This document shows positions 6,660 to 13,066 of a DNA stretch of 16,131 bases, piece after piece. Source of the stretch: an uncultured Oscillibacter sp. (lineage in GTDB: Bacteria > Bacillota > Clostridia > Oscillospirales > Oscillospiraceae); contig CALAAN010000092.1 of NCBI GenBank assembly GCA_937884915.1, positions 1 through 16,131 on the forward strand, written 5' to 3'. The translations under genes were made by a program, and so were the position numbers. The notes beneath the pieces are model-generated. The model ran no database searches and was not told the DNA's origin. It worked only from the letters and a program-made list of their open reading frames with translations. Position 1 is the stretch's first letter; every line of letters starts with the position of its first letter.

Positions 6660-7100
6660 TTAGACCACCTCTGCCTTTCCGCCAGCTGCTTCAATTGCTT
6701 CCTTAGCAGACTGGGAAAACGCAGCGGCCTGAACAGTGACCTTCTTGGTAACAGAGCCGTTACCAAGCACCTTGTAACCATACGCGCACTTGCTCAGGAT
6801 GCCCTTCGCAAGCAGAGCCTCTGCGGTAACGGTCTCGCCGTCCTCGAACTTGTCGAGCGCACTCAAGTTGATGATCTCATAGGGCTTTGCAAAAATGTTG
6901 TTGAAGCCGCGCTTCGGGGTACGGCGTGCCAGAGGCATCTGGCCGCCTTCGAAACCGACGCGCACACCGCCGCCGCTGCGGGCCTTCTGACCCTTGTGAC
7001 CGCGGCCGCCGGTCTTGCCGTTGCCGCTGCCGTGGCCGCGGCCCTTGCGGAACGCTTCCTTGGTGGAACCAGCGGCGGGAGACAGATTATACAGTTCCAT
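6660..7100 (-). CDS. rplO: 50S ribosomal protein L15
   Basis: L15 is a late-assembling 50S protein with a long glycine- and arginine-rich N-terminal extension that reaches into 23S rRNA. The 146-residue product shows MELYNLSPAAGSTKEAFRKG, then GRGHGSGNGKTGGRGHKGQKARSGGG, then the globular domain containing GFEGGQMPLARRTPKRGFNN. Length and order match bacterial L15. Its stop abuts the secY GTG with no spacer, and it starts 12 bp after rpmD. Confidence 0.98.
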   Translation of the reverse strand: MELYNLSPAAGSTKEAFRKGRGHGSGNGKTGGRGHKGQKARSGGGVRVGFEGGQMPLARRTPKRGFNNIFAKPYEIINLSALDKFEDGETVTAEALLAKGILSKCAYGYKVLGNGSVTKKVTVQAAAFSQSAKEAIEAAGGKAEVV

Positions 7101-7112
7101 ATCTGTTCCTCC

Positions 7113-7295
7113 TTATTTCTCTTCAGTGACCTGCAGCAGATAGCCGATCTGGGCGATCTTGCCGCGCGTCTGGTCGTTGTCGGGCTGCACGCTCGTATCG
7201 CCAATCTTGCGCAGACCCATGGAATTGGCAGTAGCAATGTGCTTGACGTGTCTGCCGTTCAAGCTCTTGACGAGCTCAACTTTCAAATTAGCCAT
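7113..7295 (-). CDS. rpmD: 50S ribosomal protein L30
   Basis: L30 is a small ferredoxin-like 50S protein found in many but not all bacteria. The 60-residue product MANLKVELVKSLNGRHVKHIATANSMGLRKIGD... has the family N-terminus, the SxxGRxxxxxATxxxMGLRKI motif and the usual length. The frame is open upstream to 7433 inside rpsE, but GGAGG at 7305-7309 and family length fix the start at ATG 7295. It sits between rpsE and rplO, as expected. Confidence 0.97.
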   Translation of the reverse strand: MANLKVELVKSLNGRHVKHIATANSMGLRKIGDTSVQPDNDQTRGKIAQIGYLLQVTEEK

Positions 7296-7304
7296 GACGC
7301 TCTG

Positions 7305-7309
7305 CCTCC
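7305..7309 (-). promoter_or_regulatory. Ribosome binding site fixing the rpmD start
   Basis: Minus-strand GGAGG lies 9 bases before ATG 7295 and directly after the rpsE stop (7310-7312). The longer reading frame beginning at 7433 has no such support and would lie inside rpsE. Confidence 0.75.
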
Positions 7310-7810
7310 TTAACCGATGATCTCGTCCACGCTCTTGCCGCGGATCTTGGCGACCTGCTCCGCGCTGCGCATGGACTTCAGGCCTTCGATCGCAGCGCCA
7401 ACAACGTTGTTGGGGTTGTTGGAGCGCAGGCACTTGGTACGAATGTCCTTGATACCGGCAGCCTCAACGACGGCACGGACAGCGCCGCCGGCGATCACGC
7501 CGGTACCGGGGGCAGCGGGCTTCATCAGCACGCGGCCGGCGCCGAACTCGCCAATCGTCTCGTGAGGAATGGTGGTACCATCAAGGGTAACGGTGATCAT
7601 GTTCTTCTTGGCGGCCTCGAGGCCCTTGCGGATCGCCTCGGGGACTTCAGCGGCCTTGCCAAGGCCGTAGCCGACCTTGCCCTTGCCGTCGCCAACGACC
7701 ATCAGAGCAGAGAACTTGGCCACGCGGCCGCCCTTCACGGTCTTGGAAACACGGTTGAGGAAAACGAGCTTTTCCATGTATTCGCTCTGTTCGCGTTCAA
7801 ATCTAGGCAT
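7310..7810 (-). CDS. rpsE: 30S ribosomal protein S5
   Basis: S5 lies at the mRNA entry side of the 30S subunit and influences decoding accuracy. The 166-residue product contains the dsRNA-binding-like N-domain (EKLVFLNRVSKTVKGGRVAKFSALMVVGDGKGKVGYGLGKA, about 13-53) and the C-domain with LMKPAAPGTGVIAGGAVRAVVEAAGI, followed by IRTKCLRSNNPNNVVGAAIEGL. The usual spectinomycin-loop region (VSKTVKGGR) looks normal. It lies 17 bp downstream of rplR. Confidence 0.98.
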   Translation of the reverse strand: MPRFEREQSEYMEKLVFLNRVSKTVKGGRVAKFSALMVVGDGKGKVGYGLGKAAEVPEAIRKGLEAAKKNMITVTLDGTTIPHETIGEFGAGRVLMKPAAPGTGVIAGGAVRAVVEAAGIKDIRTKCLRSNNPNNVVGAAIEGLKSMRSAEQVAKIRGKSVDEIIG

Positions 7811-7827
7811 TGTATTTTCCTCCTCCC

Positions 7828-8187
7828 TTAGAATTCCAGGCCGCCCTCGCGGGCGCCTTCAGCCAGCTCTGCAACGCGACCGTGATACAGGTAACCGCCG
7901 CGGTCGAAGACAACCGTGTCGATGCCCTTGGCCTTGGCGCGCTCGGCGATCAGCTTGCCGACCGCACGGGCGGCAGCCTTGTTGCCGCCGTTGCCTTCGA
8001 TCGCCTTGTCCAGGGAGGAAGCGGCGACCAGCGTGTTGCCGGCGACATCGTCGATGATCTGGGCGTAGATGTTCTTTTCAGAACGGAAAACGTTCAGGCG
8101 GGGTCTCTCGGGAGTGCCGGAGACTTTGGCGCGAACGCGCTTATGACGCTTAATGCGCTGTGCTTTGGTATCGGGTCTCTTAATCAT
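7828..8187 (-). CDS. rplR: 50S ribosomal protein L18
   Basis: L18 binds 5S rRNA together with L5 and L25-type proteins and anchors it to the 50S central protuberance. The 119-residue product starts MIKRPDTKAQRIKRHKRVRAKVSGTPERPRLNVFRSEKNIYAQIIDD and ends with FDRGGYLYHGRVAELAEGAREGGLEF, both hallmarks of the family. The basic N-terminal stretch is the rRNA-binding part. It is spaced 14 bp from rplF. Confidence 0.98.
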   Translation of the reverse strand: MIKRPDTKAQRIKRHKRVRAKVSGTPERPRLNVFRSEKNIYAQIIDDVAGNTLVAASSLDKAIEGNGGNKAAARAVGKLIAERAKAKGIDTVVFDRGGYLYHGRVAELAEGAREGGLEF

Positions 8188-8201
8188 ATCGGCACACCTC
8201 C

Positions 8202-8747
8202 TTACTTCTTAGCGCCGGTCTTACCGACCTTGCGGCGAATGACTTCGTCAGCATACTTGATGCCCTTGCCCTTGTACGGCTCGGGAGGACGCTTCTCGCG
8301 GATCTCAGCGGCAAACTGACCGACCTTCTGCTTATCGCAGCCGGAAACGACGATCTGGTTGGGCTGGGGAACCTCGATGGTGATGCCGTCGATCTCGGGG
8401 ACTTCCACCGTGTGGGAGTAGCCGATGTTCAGGACGAGCTTGTTGCCCTCCTTGGCGGCACGATAGCCAACGCCGTTGACTTCGAGCGTCTTCTTGTAGC
8501 CATCGGTGACGCCGACGACCATGTTGTGCAGCAGAGCGCGGGTCAGGCCGTGCAGAGCGCGGTTCTCCTTGCCGTCGTCGGGACGGGAAACGAGAAGCTC
8601 AGCGCCTTCCTGCTTGATGGTCATGCTCGGCTGGAGCTGCTGGGTCAGGGTACCCTTGGGGCCCTTGACGGTGACAAGGTTGCCGTCCGCAACGGTGACT
8701 TCGACACCGGCGGGGATGGCAACGGGCATTTTACCAATTCTACTCAT
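8202..8747 (-). CDS. rplF: 50S ribosomal protein L6
   Basis: L6 sits near the sarcin-ricin loop and factor-binding site of the 50S subunit. The 181-residue product has two similar domains. The first begins MSRIGKMPVAIPAGVEVTVADGNLVTVKGPKGTL; the second carries the C-terminal signature PEPYKGKGIKYADEVIRRKVGKTGAKK. Length matches the family. It follows rpsH by 15 bp with a GGAGG-type site. Confidence 0.98.
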   Translation of the reverse strand: MSRIGKMPVAIPAGVEVTVADGNLVTVKGPKGTLTQQLQPSMTIKQEGAELLVSRPDDGKENRALHGLTRALLHNMVVGVTDGYKKTLEVNGVGYRAAKEGNKLVLNIGYSHTVEVPEIDGITIEVPQPNQIVVSGCDKQKVGQFAAEIREKRPPEPYKGKGIKYADEVIRRKVGKTGAKK

Positions 8748-8762
8748 TGTTCTATACCCTCC

Positions 8763-9158
8763 TTACCACACGAAAGCAAGGACTTCGCCGCCGATGTGAG
8801 CCGCGCGAGCAGCCTTGTCGGTCATAACGCCCTTGGAGGTGGAGACGATGGCAATACCGAGGCCACGGAGCACGCGGGGCAGTTCGTCTGCGCCGACGTA
8901 AACGCGGAGACCGGGCTTGCTGACACGGCGAAGGCCGGTGATGACCTTGTCCTTGCCATTGTACTTCAGGGTGATGTGGATCGTGCCCTGGGTACCATCG
9001 TCAACGATCTGATAGCTCTTGATGTAGCCCTCGTCCAGCAGGATCTGAGCGATGCTCTTCTTCATGTTGGAAGCGGGGACATCCACAGTGTCATGACGGG
9101 CACTGTTTGCGTTGCGGATGCGGGTGAGCATATCCGCAATGGGGTCAGTGATATGCAT
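8763..9158 (-). CDS. rpsH: 30S ribosomal protein S8
   Basis: S8 binds helix 21 of 16S rRNA in the 30S platform and is the autogenous repressor of the spc operon in Escherichia coli. The 131-residue product begins MHITDPIADMLTRIRNANSARHDTVDVPASNMKKSIAQIL and ends with KGVMTDKAARAAHIGGEVLAFVW, both conserved. GGAGG at 9169-9173 precedes the ATG. Unlike its neighbours it does not follow its upstream gene closely: a 321-bp, hairpin-filled spacer separates it from rpsZ, so its expression may have separate control. Confidence 0.98.
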   Translation of the reverse strand: MHITDPIADMLTRIRNANSARHDTVDVPASNMKKSIAQILLDEGYIKSYQIVDDGTQGTIHITLKYNGKDKVITGLRRVSKPGLRVYVGADELPRVLRGLGIAIVSTSKGVMTDKAARAAHIGGEVLAFVW

Positions 9159-9479
9159 AGTGTAAATCCTCCTGATTTAGAGTTACGGTCATGGACCGTT
9201 TAGGTCACGAGGTATCAGTGCCAATTTGGAGCGTGCCCACACGCGTGTGAACACGCGTAATTGACACTGACCTTTCGCGATCCTTTATCGCCAGAACGTC
9301 CATATCGCAACGTTCGTGGTTATGAGTTTGTTTCGGAGTCTCAAACTCCGAGGTGTCGTGCGGTCGAAAAGCATTTCAACCGCCGGTCCTTCTTGAGATT
9401 TTTTCGTTAGACGAGGCGAAGCGACGCCGGCGTACTTTGTGTACGCCAAGGAGCTTCAACGAAGTATAACGGAAAAAGA
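9159..9479 (-). other. Gene-free spacer made of tiled hairpins between rpsZ and rpsH
   Basis: No credible gene is present. The stretch 9185-9477 can be parsed into seven consecutive inverted repeats: 9185-9199 (6 bp, loop ATG); 9215-9226 with 9259-9270 (11 of 12 pairs) enclosing 9241-9258 (ACGCGTGT/ACACGCGT); 9277-9291 (5 bp); 9294-9315 (6 bp); 9334-9350 (6 bp, alternative 9324-9348); 9360-9383 (10 bp, one wobble on the minus strand); and 9399-9477. None is followed by a T-run on the minus strand, so they do not look like intrinsic terminators for the operon. The rpsH ribosome binding site lies just beyond the first hairpin. It could be a structured mRNA segment, a processing site or a cluster of palindromic repeats. 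Confidence 0.8.
9399..9477. repeat. MITE- or REP-like palindromic element next to rpsZ
   Basis: The ends TTTTTTCGTTA (9399-9409) and TAACGGAAAAA (9467-9477) are inverted repeats with 10 of 11 matches. Inside lie GAAGC/GCTTC (9418-9422 with 9453-9457) and a perfect 7-bp core stem GGCGTAC/GTACGCC (9429-9447, loop TTTGT). The roughly 79-bp length, AT-rich outer ends and nested palindromes look like a small non-coding mobile or dispersed repeat. Whether further copies exist cannot be seen in this window. Confidence 0.6.
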
Positions 9480-9665
9480 TCAGAAGGAAGCCTTGCGAAC
9501 GCCGGGGATCTCGCCCTTGTACGCCAGCTCGCGGAAGCAGATACGGCAGACGCCATAGTCACGCAGGTAGGCGTGGGGGCGGCCGCAGATCTTGCAACGG
9601 TTGTAGCGGCGGGTGGAGAACTTAGCAGGAGCCTGCTGCTTGAGAATCATAGATTTCTTAGCCAT
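9480..9665 (-). CDS. rpsZ: 30S ribosomal protein S14, type Z (zinc-binding)
   Basis: S14 is needed for assembly of the 30S head. This is the short 61-residue form (also called rpsN1 or rpsN type Z). Four zinc ligands are visible as C24-x2-C27 and C40-x2-C43 (RCKICGRPHAYLRDYGVCRICFREL). The sequence ends KGEIPGVRKASF, typical of the family, and stops with TGA at 9480-9482. It follows rplE by 17 bp. Its stop is only two bases from the palindromic element of the spacer, so the gene's 3' end is intact but abuts the inserted-looking DNA. Confidence 0.97.
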   Translation of the reverse strand: MAKKSMILKQQAPAKFSTRRYNRCKICGRPHAYLRDYGVCRICFRELAYKGEIPGVRKASF

Positions 9666-9682
9666 TTTCGATATCCTCCTAC

Positions 9683-10222
9683 TTAGCGTTCAAAGGGAGC
9701 GCCGACCAGGGTCAGCAGCTCGCGGGCTTCTTCGTCGGTCTGGGCGGTGGTGCAGATGACGACGTCCATGCCGCGGATCTTGTCGATCTTATCGTACTCG
9801 ATCTCGGGGAAGATCAGCTGCTCCTTGATGCCCAGGGCATAGTTGCCGCGGCCGTCGAAAGCGTTGGCGCTGATGCCGCGGAAGTCGCGGACACGGGGAA
9901 GCGCAACATTGAAGAGACGATCGAGGAACTCCCACATCTTGTCGCCGCGGAGGGTGACCTTCGCGCCGATGGGCATATCCTCACGCAGCTTGAAGTTTGC
10001 GATGGACTTCTTCGCCTTGGTGACGACGGCCTTCTGGCCGGTGATGGTGGTCAGGTCGCGCACGACCGCTTCGAGGACCTTGGCATTCTCCTTGGCCTCG
10101 CCGCAGCCGACGTTCACGACGACCTTGTCGATCTTGGGGATCTGCATGGTGGACTTGTAACCGAACTTCTTGTAGAGAGCGGGTGCCACTTCTGCCTTAT
10201 ACTGTTCTTTCAGTCTTGCCAT
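9683..10222 (-). CDS. rplE: 50S ribosomal protein L5
   Basis: L5 binds 5S rRNA and contacts the P-site tRNA and the 30S head through bridge B1b. The 179-residue product starts MARLKEQYKAEVAPALYKKFGYKSTMQIPKIDKVVVNVGCGEA and contains the conserved KAKKSIANFKLREDMPIGAKVTLRG and PRVRDFRGISANAFDGRGNYALGIKEQLIFPEI segments. Length matches bacterial L5. It is 19 bp from rplX. Confidence 0.98.
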   Translation of the reverse strand: MARLKEQYKAEVAPALYKKFGYKSTMQIPKIDKVVVNVGCGEAKENAKVLEAVVRDLTTITGQKAVVTKAKKSIANFKLREDMPIGAKVTLRGDKMWEFLDRLFNVALPRVRDFRGISANAFDGRGNYALGIKEQLIFPEIEYDKIDKIRGMDVVICTTAQTDEEARELLTLVGAPFER

Positions 10223-10241
10223 TGTGAACTACTCTCCTTTC

Positions 10242-10553
10242 TTAAAGCTCGGCGCCGCAGTGCTTGCACACGCGGGACTTCTTGCCATTTTCGATCTTGT
10301 GCGCGATGCGGGTGCCCTTGTTGCACTTGGGGCACACGACCTGCACCTTGGAGGCGTACATGGCAGCCTCACGCTGCACAATGCCGCCGGTCTCGCCCTG
10401 CTTGCGGGGCTTGACGTGGCAGGTCACCATGTTGATGCCCTCCACGACGACCTTGGCTTCGCTGGGGACGGTGCCGAGCACCTTGCCCTGCTTGCCCTTG
10501 TCCTTGCCGGACAGGACGATAACGGTATCGCCCTTCTTCACATTCATAGCCAT
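10242..10553 (-). CDS. rplX: 50S ribosomal protein L24 with C-terminal zinc ribbon
   Basis: L24 is one of the first proteins to bind 23S rRNA and starts 50S assembly near the exit tunnel. The 103-residue product has the KOW motif at the N-terminus (KKGDTVIVLSGKDKGKQGKVLGTVPSEAKVVVEGINMV) and the HVKPRKQGETGGIVQREAA segment. Its C-terminus has two CxxC pairs (CPKC and CKHC), a zinc ribbon common in Firmicutes L24. A second ATG two codons in is possible, but GGAGG spacing favours the first. Confidence 0.97.
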   Translation of the reverse strand: MAMNVKKGDTVIVLSGKDKGKQGKVLGTVPSEAKVVVEGINMVTCHVKPRKQGETGGIVQREAAMYASKVQVVCPKCNKGTRIAHKIENGKKSRVCKHCGAEL

Positions 10554-10567
10554 TCTTCAAGCCCTCC

Positions 10568-10936
10568 TTAGACAACTTCCGGAGCCAGGGAGAGGATCTT
10601 GAGGAAGTCCTTCTCACGCAGCTCGCGAGCGACGGGCCCAAAGATACGGGTGCCGCTGGGGTTCTTGTCGTCCTTGATCAGGACCGCAGCATTCTCGTCG
10701 AAGCGGACATAGGTGCCGTCTTCGCGGCGGACGCCCTTGGCAGAGCGGACGATAACGGCCTTGACGACCTCGCCCTTCTTGACCTGACCGCCGGGGGCAG
10801 CCTTACGCACGGACGCGACGATGATATCGCCGATGTTGCCGTACTTGCGGCCGGAGCCACCGAGAACGCGGATGCACTTGATTTCCTTGGCACCGGTGTT
10901 ATCGGCGACCTTCAGAAAACTTTCCTGCTGAATCAT
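10568..10936 (-). CDS. rplN: 50S ribosomal protein L14
   Basis: L14 lies at the subunit interface and forms bridges B5 and B8; the silencing factor RsfS binds it in many bacteria. The 122-residue product matches the family end to end: MIQQESFLKVADNTGAKEIKCIRVLGG at the start, GDIIVASVRKAAPGGQVKKGEVVKAVIVR in the middle, and the end GTRIFGPVARELREKDFLKILSLAPEVV. It lies 15 bp after rpsQ. Confidence 0.98.
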   Translation of the reverse strand: MIQQESFLKVADNTGAKEIKCIRVLGGSGRKYGNIGDIIVASVRKAAPGGQVKKGEVVKAVIVRSAKGVRREDGTYVRFDENAAVLIKDDKNPSGTRIFGPVARELREKDFLKILSLAPEVV

Positions 10937-10951
10937 TGTTCCGGTACCTCC

Positions 10952-11215
10952 TTACTTAGCTTTTTCGACGATCTCGACCACGCGCCAACGCTTGTCCTTG
11001 GACAGGGGGCGGGTCTCCATCACCTTGACGGTATCACCGATACCGCACGTATTGTTTTCATCGTGAGCCTTCAGCTTGTAGGTGCGGCCGACGATCTTCT
11101 TGTACAGGGGATGCGCCACGCGGTCAGCGATCGCAACGACGACGGTCTTGTCCATCTTGTCGGAAACGACCTTACCAACGCGGACCTTACGGGAGGAAAT
11201 TCTCTTCTCTTCCAT
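10952..11215 (-). CDS. rpsQ: 30S ribosomal protein S17
   Basis: S17 is an OB-fold primary binder of 16S rRNA in the 30S body. The 87-residue product MEEKRISSRKVRVGKVVSDKMDKTVVVAIADRVAHPLYKKIVGRTYKLKAHDE... carries the family signature GDTVKVMETRPLSKDKRWRVVEIVEKAK. The frame continues upstream to 11236, but that would add MRRRRSK from within rpmC; GGAGG at 11225-11229, 9 bases before ATG 11215, sets the start. Only one base separates it from the rpmC stop. Confidence 0.97.
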   Translation of the reverse strand: MEEKRISSRKVRVGKVVSDKMDKTVVVAIADRVAHPLYKKIVGRTYKLKAHDENNTCGIGDTVKVMETRPLSKDKRWRVVEIVEKAK

Positions 11216-11216
11216 C

Positions 11217-11408
11217 TTACTTCTCCTCCTTCTCACGGATCATGGTTTTGACTCGGGCAATATCACGCTTGGTCTGGACGAGCTTCTGGGGGTTATCCAG
11301 CTGATTCGTCGCGTGCTGCATGCGCAGCATAAACAGATCTTTCTTCAGGGCGTCGAGCTTGGTGTTCAGCTCAGCAACGCTCATGGCACGAACTTCACTT
11401 GCCTTCAT
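11217..11408 (-). CDS. rpmC: 50S ribosomal protein L29
   Basis: L29 is a small all-helical protein at the tunnel exit, next to L23, where nascent-chain factors dock. The 63-residue product MKASEVRAMSVAELNTKLDALKKDLFMLRMQHATNQLDNPQ... has the family pattern including FMLRMQ and the KRDIARVKTMIREKE helix. A GTG three codons upstream (11417) is in frame but overlaps the rplP end; the ATG at 11408, one base after the rplP stop, is preferred because L29 proteins begin MKA.E.R. An AGGTG site lies 6 bases upstream. Confidence 0.95.
   Translation of the reverse strand: MKASEVRAMSVAELNTKLDALKKDLFMLRMQHATNQLDNPQKLVQTKRDIARVKTMIREKEEK
11225..11229 (-). promoter_or_regulatory. Ribosome binding site fixing the rpsQ start
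   Basis: The minus-strand GGAGG lies in the last codons of rpmC, 9 bases before ATG 11215. This implies translational coupling of rpmC and rpsQ and argues against the longer start at 11236. Confidence 0.75.
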
Positions 11409-11409
11409 C

Positions 11410-11841
11410 TCATTCACCTACTTCCTGGGTCTCGGCCTCGCGCTTGACGATCTTCGTCTTGATGGGCAGCTTGTGGCTGGCCAGACGGAGCGCCTCACGC
11501 GCGACTTCTTCGGAAACACCGGCGATCTCAAACATGATACGGCCGGGCTTGACAACTGCTACCCAATACTCCGGAGAGCCCTTACCGGAACCCATACGGG
11601 TCTCGGCAGGCTGCTTGGTAACGGGCTTATCGGGGAAAATCTTGATCCAGACCTGACCGCCACGCTTGGTGTAACGGGTCATGGCAACACGAGCCGCCTC
11701 GATCTGGTTGCTGGTGATCCACGCGGGCTCAGTGGCCTGGAGGCCGTACTCACCATAAGTAATGGTGTTGCCGCGGGTCGCCTTGCCGGTCATACGACCG
11801 CGCTGAACGCGACGATATTTGACTCTCTTCGGCAGAAGCAT
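11410..11841 (-). CDS. rplP: 50S ribosomal protein L16
   Basis: L16 lies close to the peptidyl-transferase centre and the A-site tRNA elbow and is needed for late 50S assembly. The 143-residue product begins MLLPKRVKYRRVQRGRMTGKATRGN and includes ARVAMTRYTKRGGQVWIKIFPDKPVTKQPAETRMGSGKGSPEYWVAVVKPGRIMFE, all family hallmarks. Its ATG overlaps the rpsC stop by one base (TAATG), so translation is likely coupled. The last residues are followed one base later by rpmC. Confidence 0.98.
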   Translation of the reverse strand: MLLPKRVKYRRVQRGRMTGKATRGNTITYGEYGLQATEPAWITSNQIEAARVAMTRYTKRGGQVWIKIFPDKPVTKQPAETRMGSGKGSPEYWVAVVKPGRIMFEIAGVSEEVAREALRLASHKLPIKTKIVKREAETQEVGE

Positions 11842-12695
11842 TACTGAGCGCCTCCTTCCTTATTCTCAGCCGGCTTGCGATAGCCGCCCTGCGGACGATC
11901 GCCCTGGGGACGGTTGCCGTTGCGGTTGAAGCCGCCCTCACGGCGCTGATAACCGCCCTGGCCATCACGGCGGGGACGGCGGTCACCGTCACGGCGAGGA
12001 CGACGCTCGCGGCGCTCCTCATACGGCTTGGTGGTATCGAGCGTACGCGGGGTGGTACGCAGGGTCTGGGTCAGAACCTCGCCCTTGTAGATCCAAACCT
12101 TCACGCCGATGCGGCCGAACGTGGTCGCAGCCTCGGCAAAGCCGTACTCGATGTCGGCGCGGATGGTCTGCAGGGGGATGGTGCCCTCGTGATAGTGCTC
12201 AACGCCAGCGATCTCGCGGCCGCCGAGACGACCGGAGCAGCAGCACTTGATGCCCTTGGCGCCGGCGCGCATGGCGCGGCCCATGGCGTTCTTCATCGCG
12301 CGGCGGTGAGAGATGCGCTTCTCGAGCTGCTGGGCGATGTTCTCAGCGACGAGCTGAGCGTTCATGTCGGGATTGCGGACCTCGACGATGTTGAGCTTGA
12401 CCTTCTTGCCGATCAGAGCCTCAACCGCGAGACGCAGCTTCTCGACCTCCGCACCGTCCTTGCCGATGACCATGCCGGGGCGGGCGCAATGAACGAACAG
12501 CGTCACAACATCGTTGCTGCGCTCGATCTCGATCTTGGGCACGCCTGCACCGTACAGGCTCTTCTTGACGAACTTGCGGATCTTGTGATCTTCAACGATC
12601 AGGTCGCCGACCTTCTCGTCTCTGGCATACCAGCGGGAGTCCCAGTCTTTGATGACGCCGACGCGCATGCCGTGGGGATTAACTTTCTGTCCCAT
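11841..12695 (-). CDS. rpsC: 30S ribosomal protein S3 with long basic tail
   Basis: S3 lines the mRNA entry tunnel of the 30S head and contributes to helicase activity. The product is 284 residues. The N-terminal KH domain has the GxxG-type loop VIGKDG at 76-81; the C-domain contains SGRLGGREIAG at 154-164 and YHEGTIPLQTIRADIEYGFAEA. The core ends near 212. Residues 213-284 form an Arg/Gly/Asp-rich, low-complexity tail (for example RRPRRDGDRRPRRDGQGG), longer than usual for about 210-230-residue bacterial S3. A run of three cysteines (C151-C153) precedes SGRLGG and is uncommon. It overlaps rplP by one base. Confidence 0.97.
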   Translation of the reverse strand: MGQKVNPHGMRVGVIKDWDSRWYARDEKVGDLIVEDHKIRKFVKKSLYGAGVPKIEIERSNDVVTLFVHCARPGMVIGKDGAEVEKLRLAVEALIGKKVKLNIVEVRNPDMNAQLVAENIAQQLEKRISHRRAMKNAMGRAMRAGAKGIKCCCSGRLGGREIAGVEHYHEGTIPLQTIRADIEYGFAEAATTFGRIGVKVWIYKGEVLTQTLRTTPRTLDTTKPYEERRERRPRRDGDRRPRRDGQGGYQRREGGFNRNGNRPQGDRPQGGYRKPAENKEGGAQ

Positions 12696-12712
12696 GAAAC
12701 TGTCTCCTCCCT

Positions 12713-13048
12713 TTAGTCTCTCTCAGCGACGGCGAGCGTCACGTGAGAGGTTCTCTTGTTGATGCGGTAGCCGCGGCCCTTGCTGGCGGGGATCATGCGC
12801 TTGAGGATCGGGCCGGAAGTCGCGTAGACCTCGGACACGTACAGCTTGGAGGTATCCATGCTGAAGTTGTTCTCGGCGTTGGCGACAGCGCTCTTTAAGA
12901 GCTTGACCAGGGGCTCGGACGCAGCCTTGGGGGTCTGCATCAGGAGCGCCATGGCAGTGTTGATGTCCTTACCGCGGATCAGGTCGCAGACGATCTGGAC
13001 CTTGCGGGGAGAGATGCGGACATATCTCAGATATGCTTTAGCTTCCAT
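12713..13048 (-). CDS. rplV: 50S ribosomal protein L22
   Basis: L22 has a long hairpin loop that lines the exit tunnel near the macrolide site. The 111-residue product begins MEAKAYLRYVRISPRKVQIVCDLIRGK; the tunnel loop lies in PILKRMIPASKGRGYRINKRTSHVTL. An upstream ATG (13057) would add MQN, but GGAG at 13059-13062 is 10 bases from ATG 13048 and only one base from 13057, and the family commonly starts MEAKA. The upstream start cannot be fully excluded because AAGGA lies 6 bases before it. Confidence 0.97.
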   Translation of the reverse strand: MEAKAYLRYVRISPRKVQIVCDLIRGKDINTAMALLMQTPKAASEPLVKLLKSAVANAENNFSMDTSKLYVSEVYATSGPILKRMIPASKGRGYRINKRTSHVTLAVAERD

Positions 13049-13066
13049 GTTCTGCATTCTCCTTCC

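Noticed and set aside
5211..7313. 700-codon plus-strand open frame
   Set aside because: Antisense to adk, secY and rplO. The product is low-complexity, rich in Asp/His/Ala, as expected of a shadow frame.
9399..9477. Intrinsic terminator ending the proximal half of the operon
   Set aside because: On the minus strand the stem is followed by A-rich rather than T-rich sequence, so it does not have the form of an intrinsic terminator for operon transcripts.
9159..9479. A promoter inside the rpsZ-rpsH spacer on the minus strand
   Set aside because: I looked for TTGACA/TATAAT-like pairs with 16-18 bp spacing and found only a poor TTGAGA near 9345 with no good partner. A promoter cannot be excluded but is not supported.
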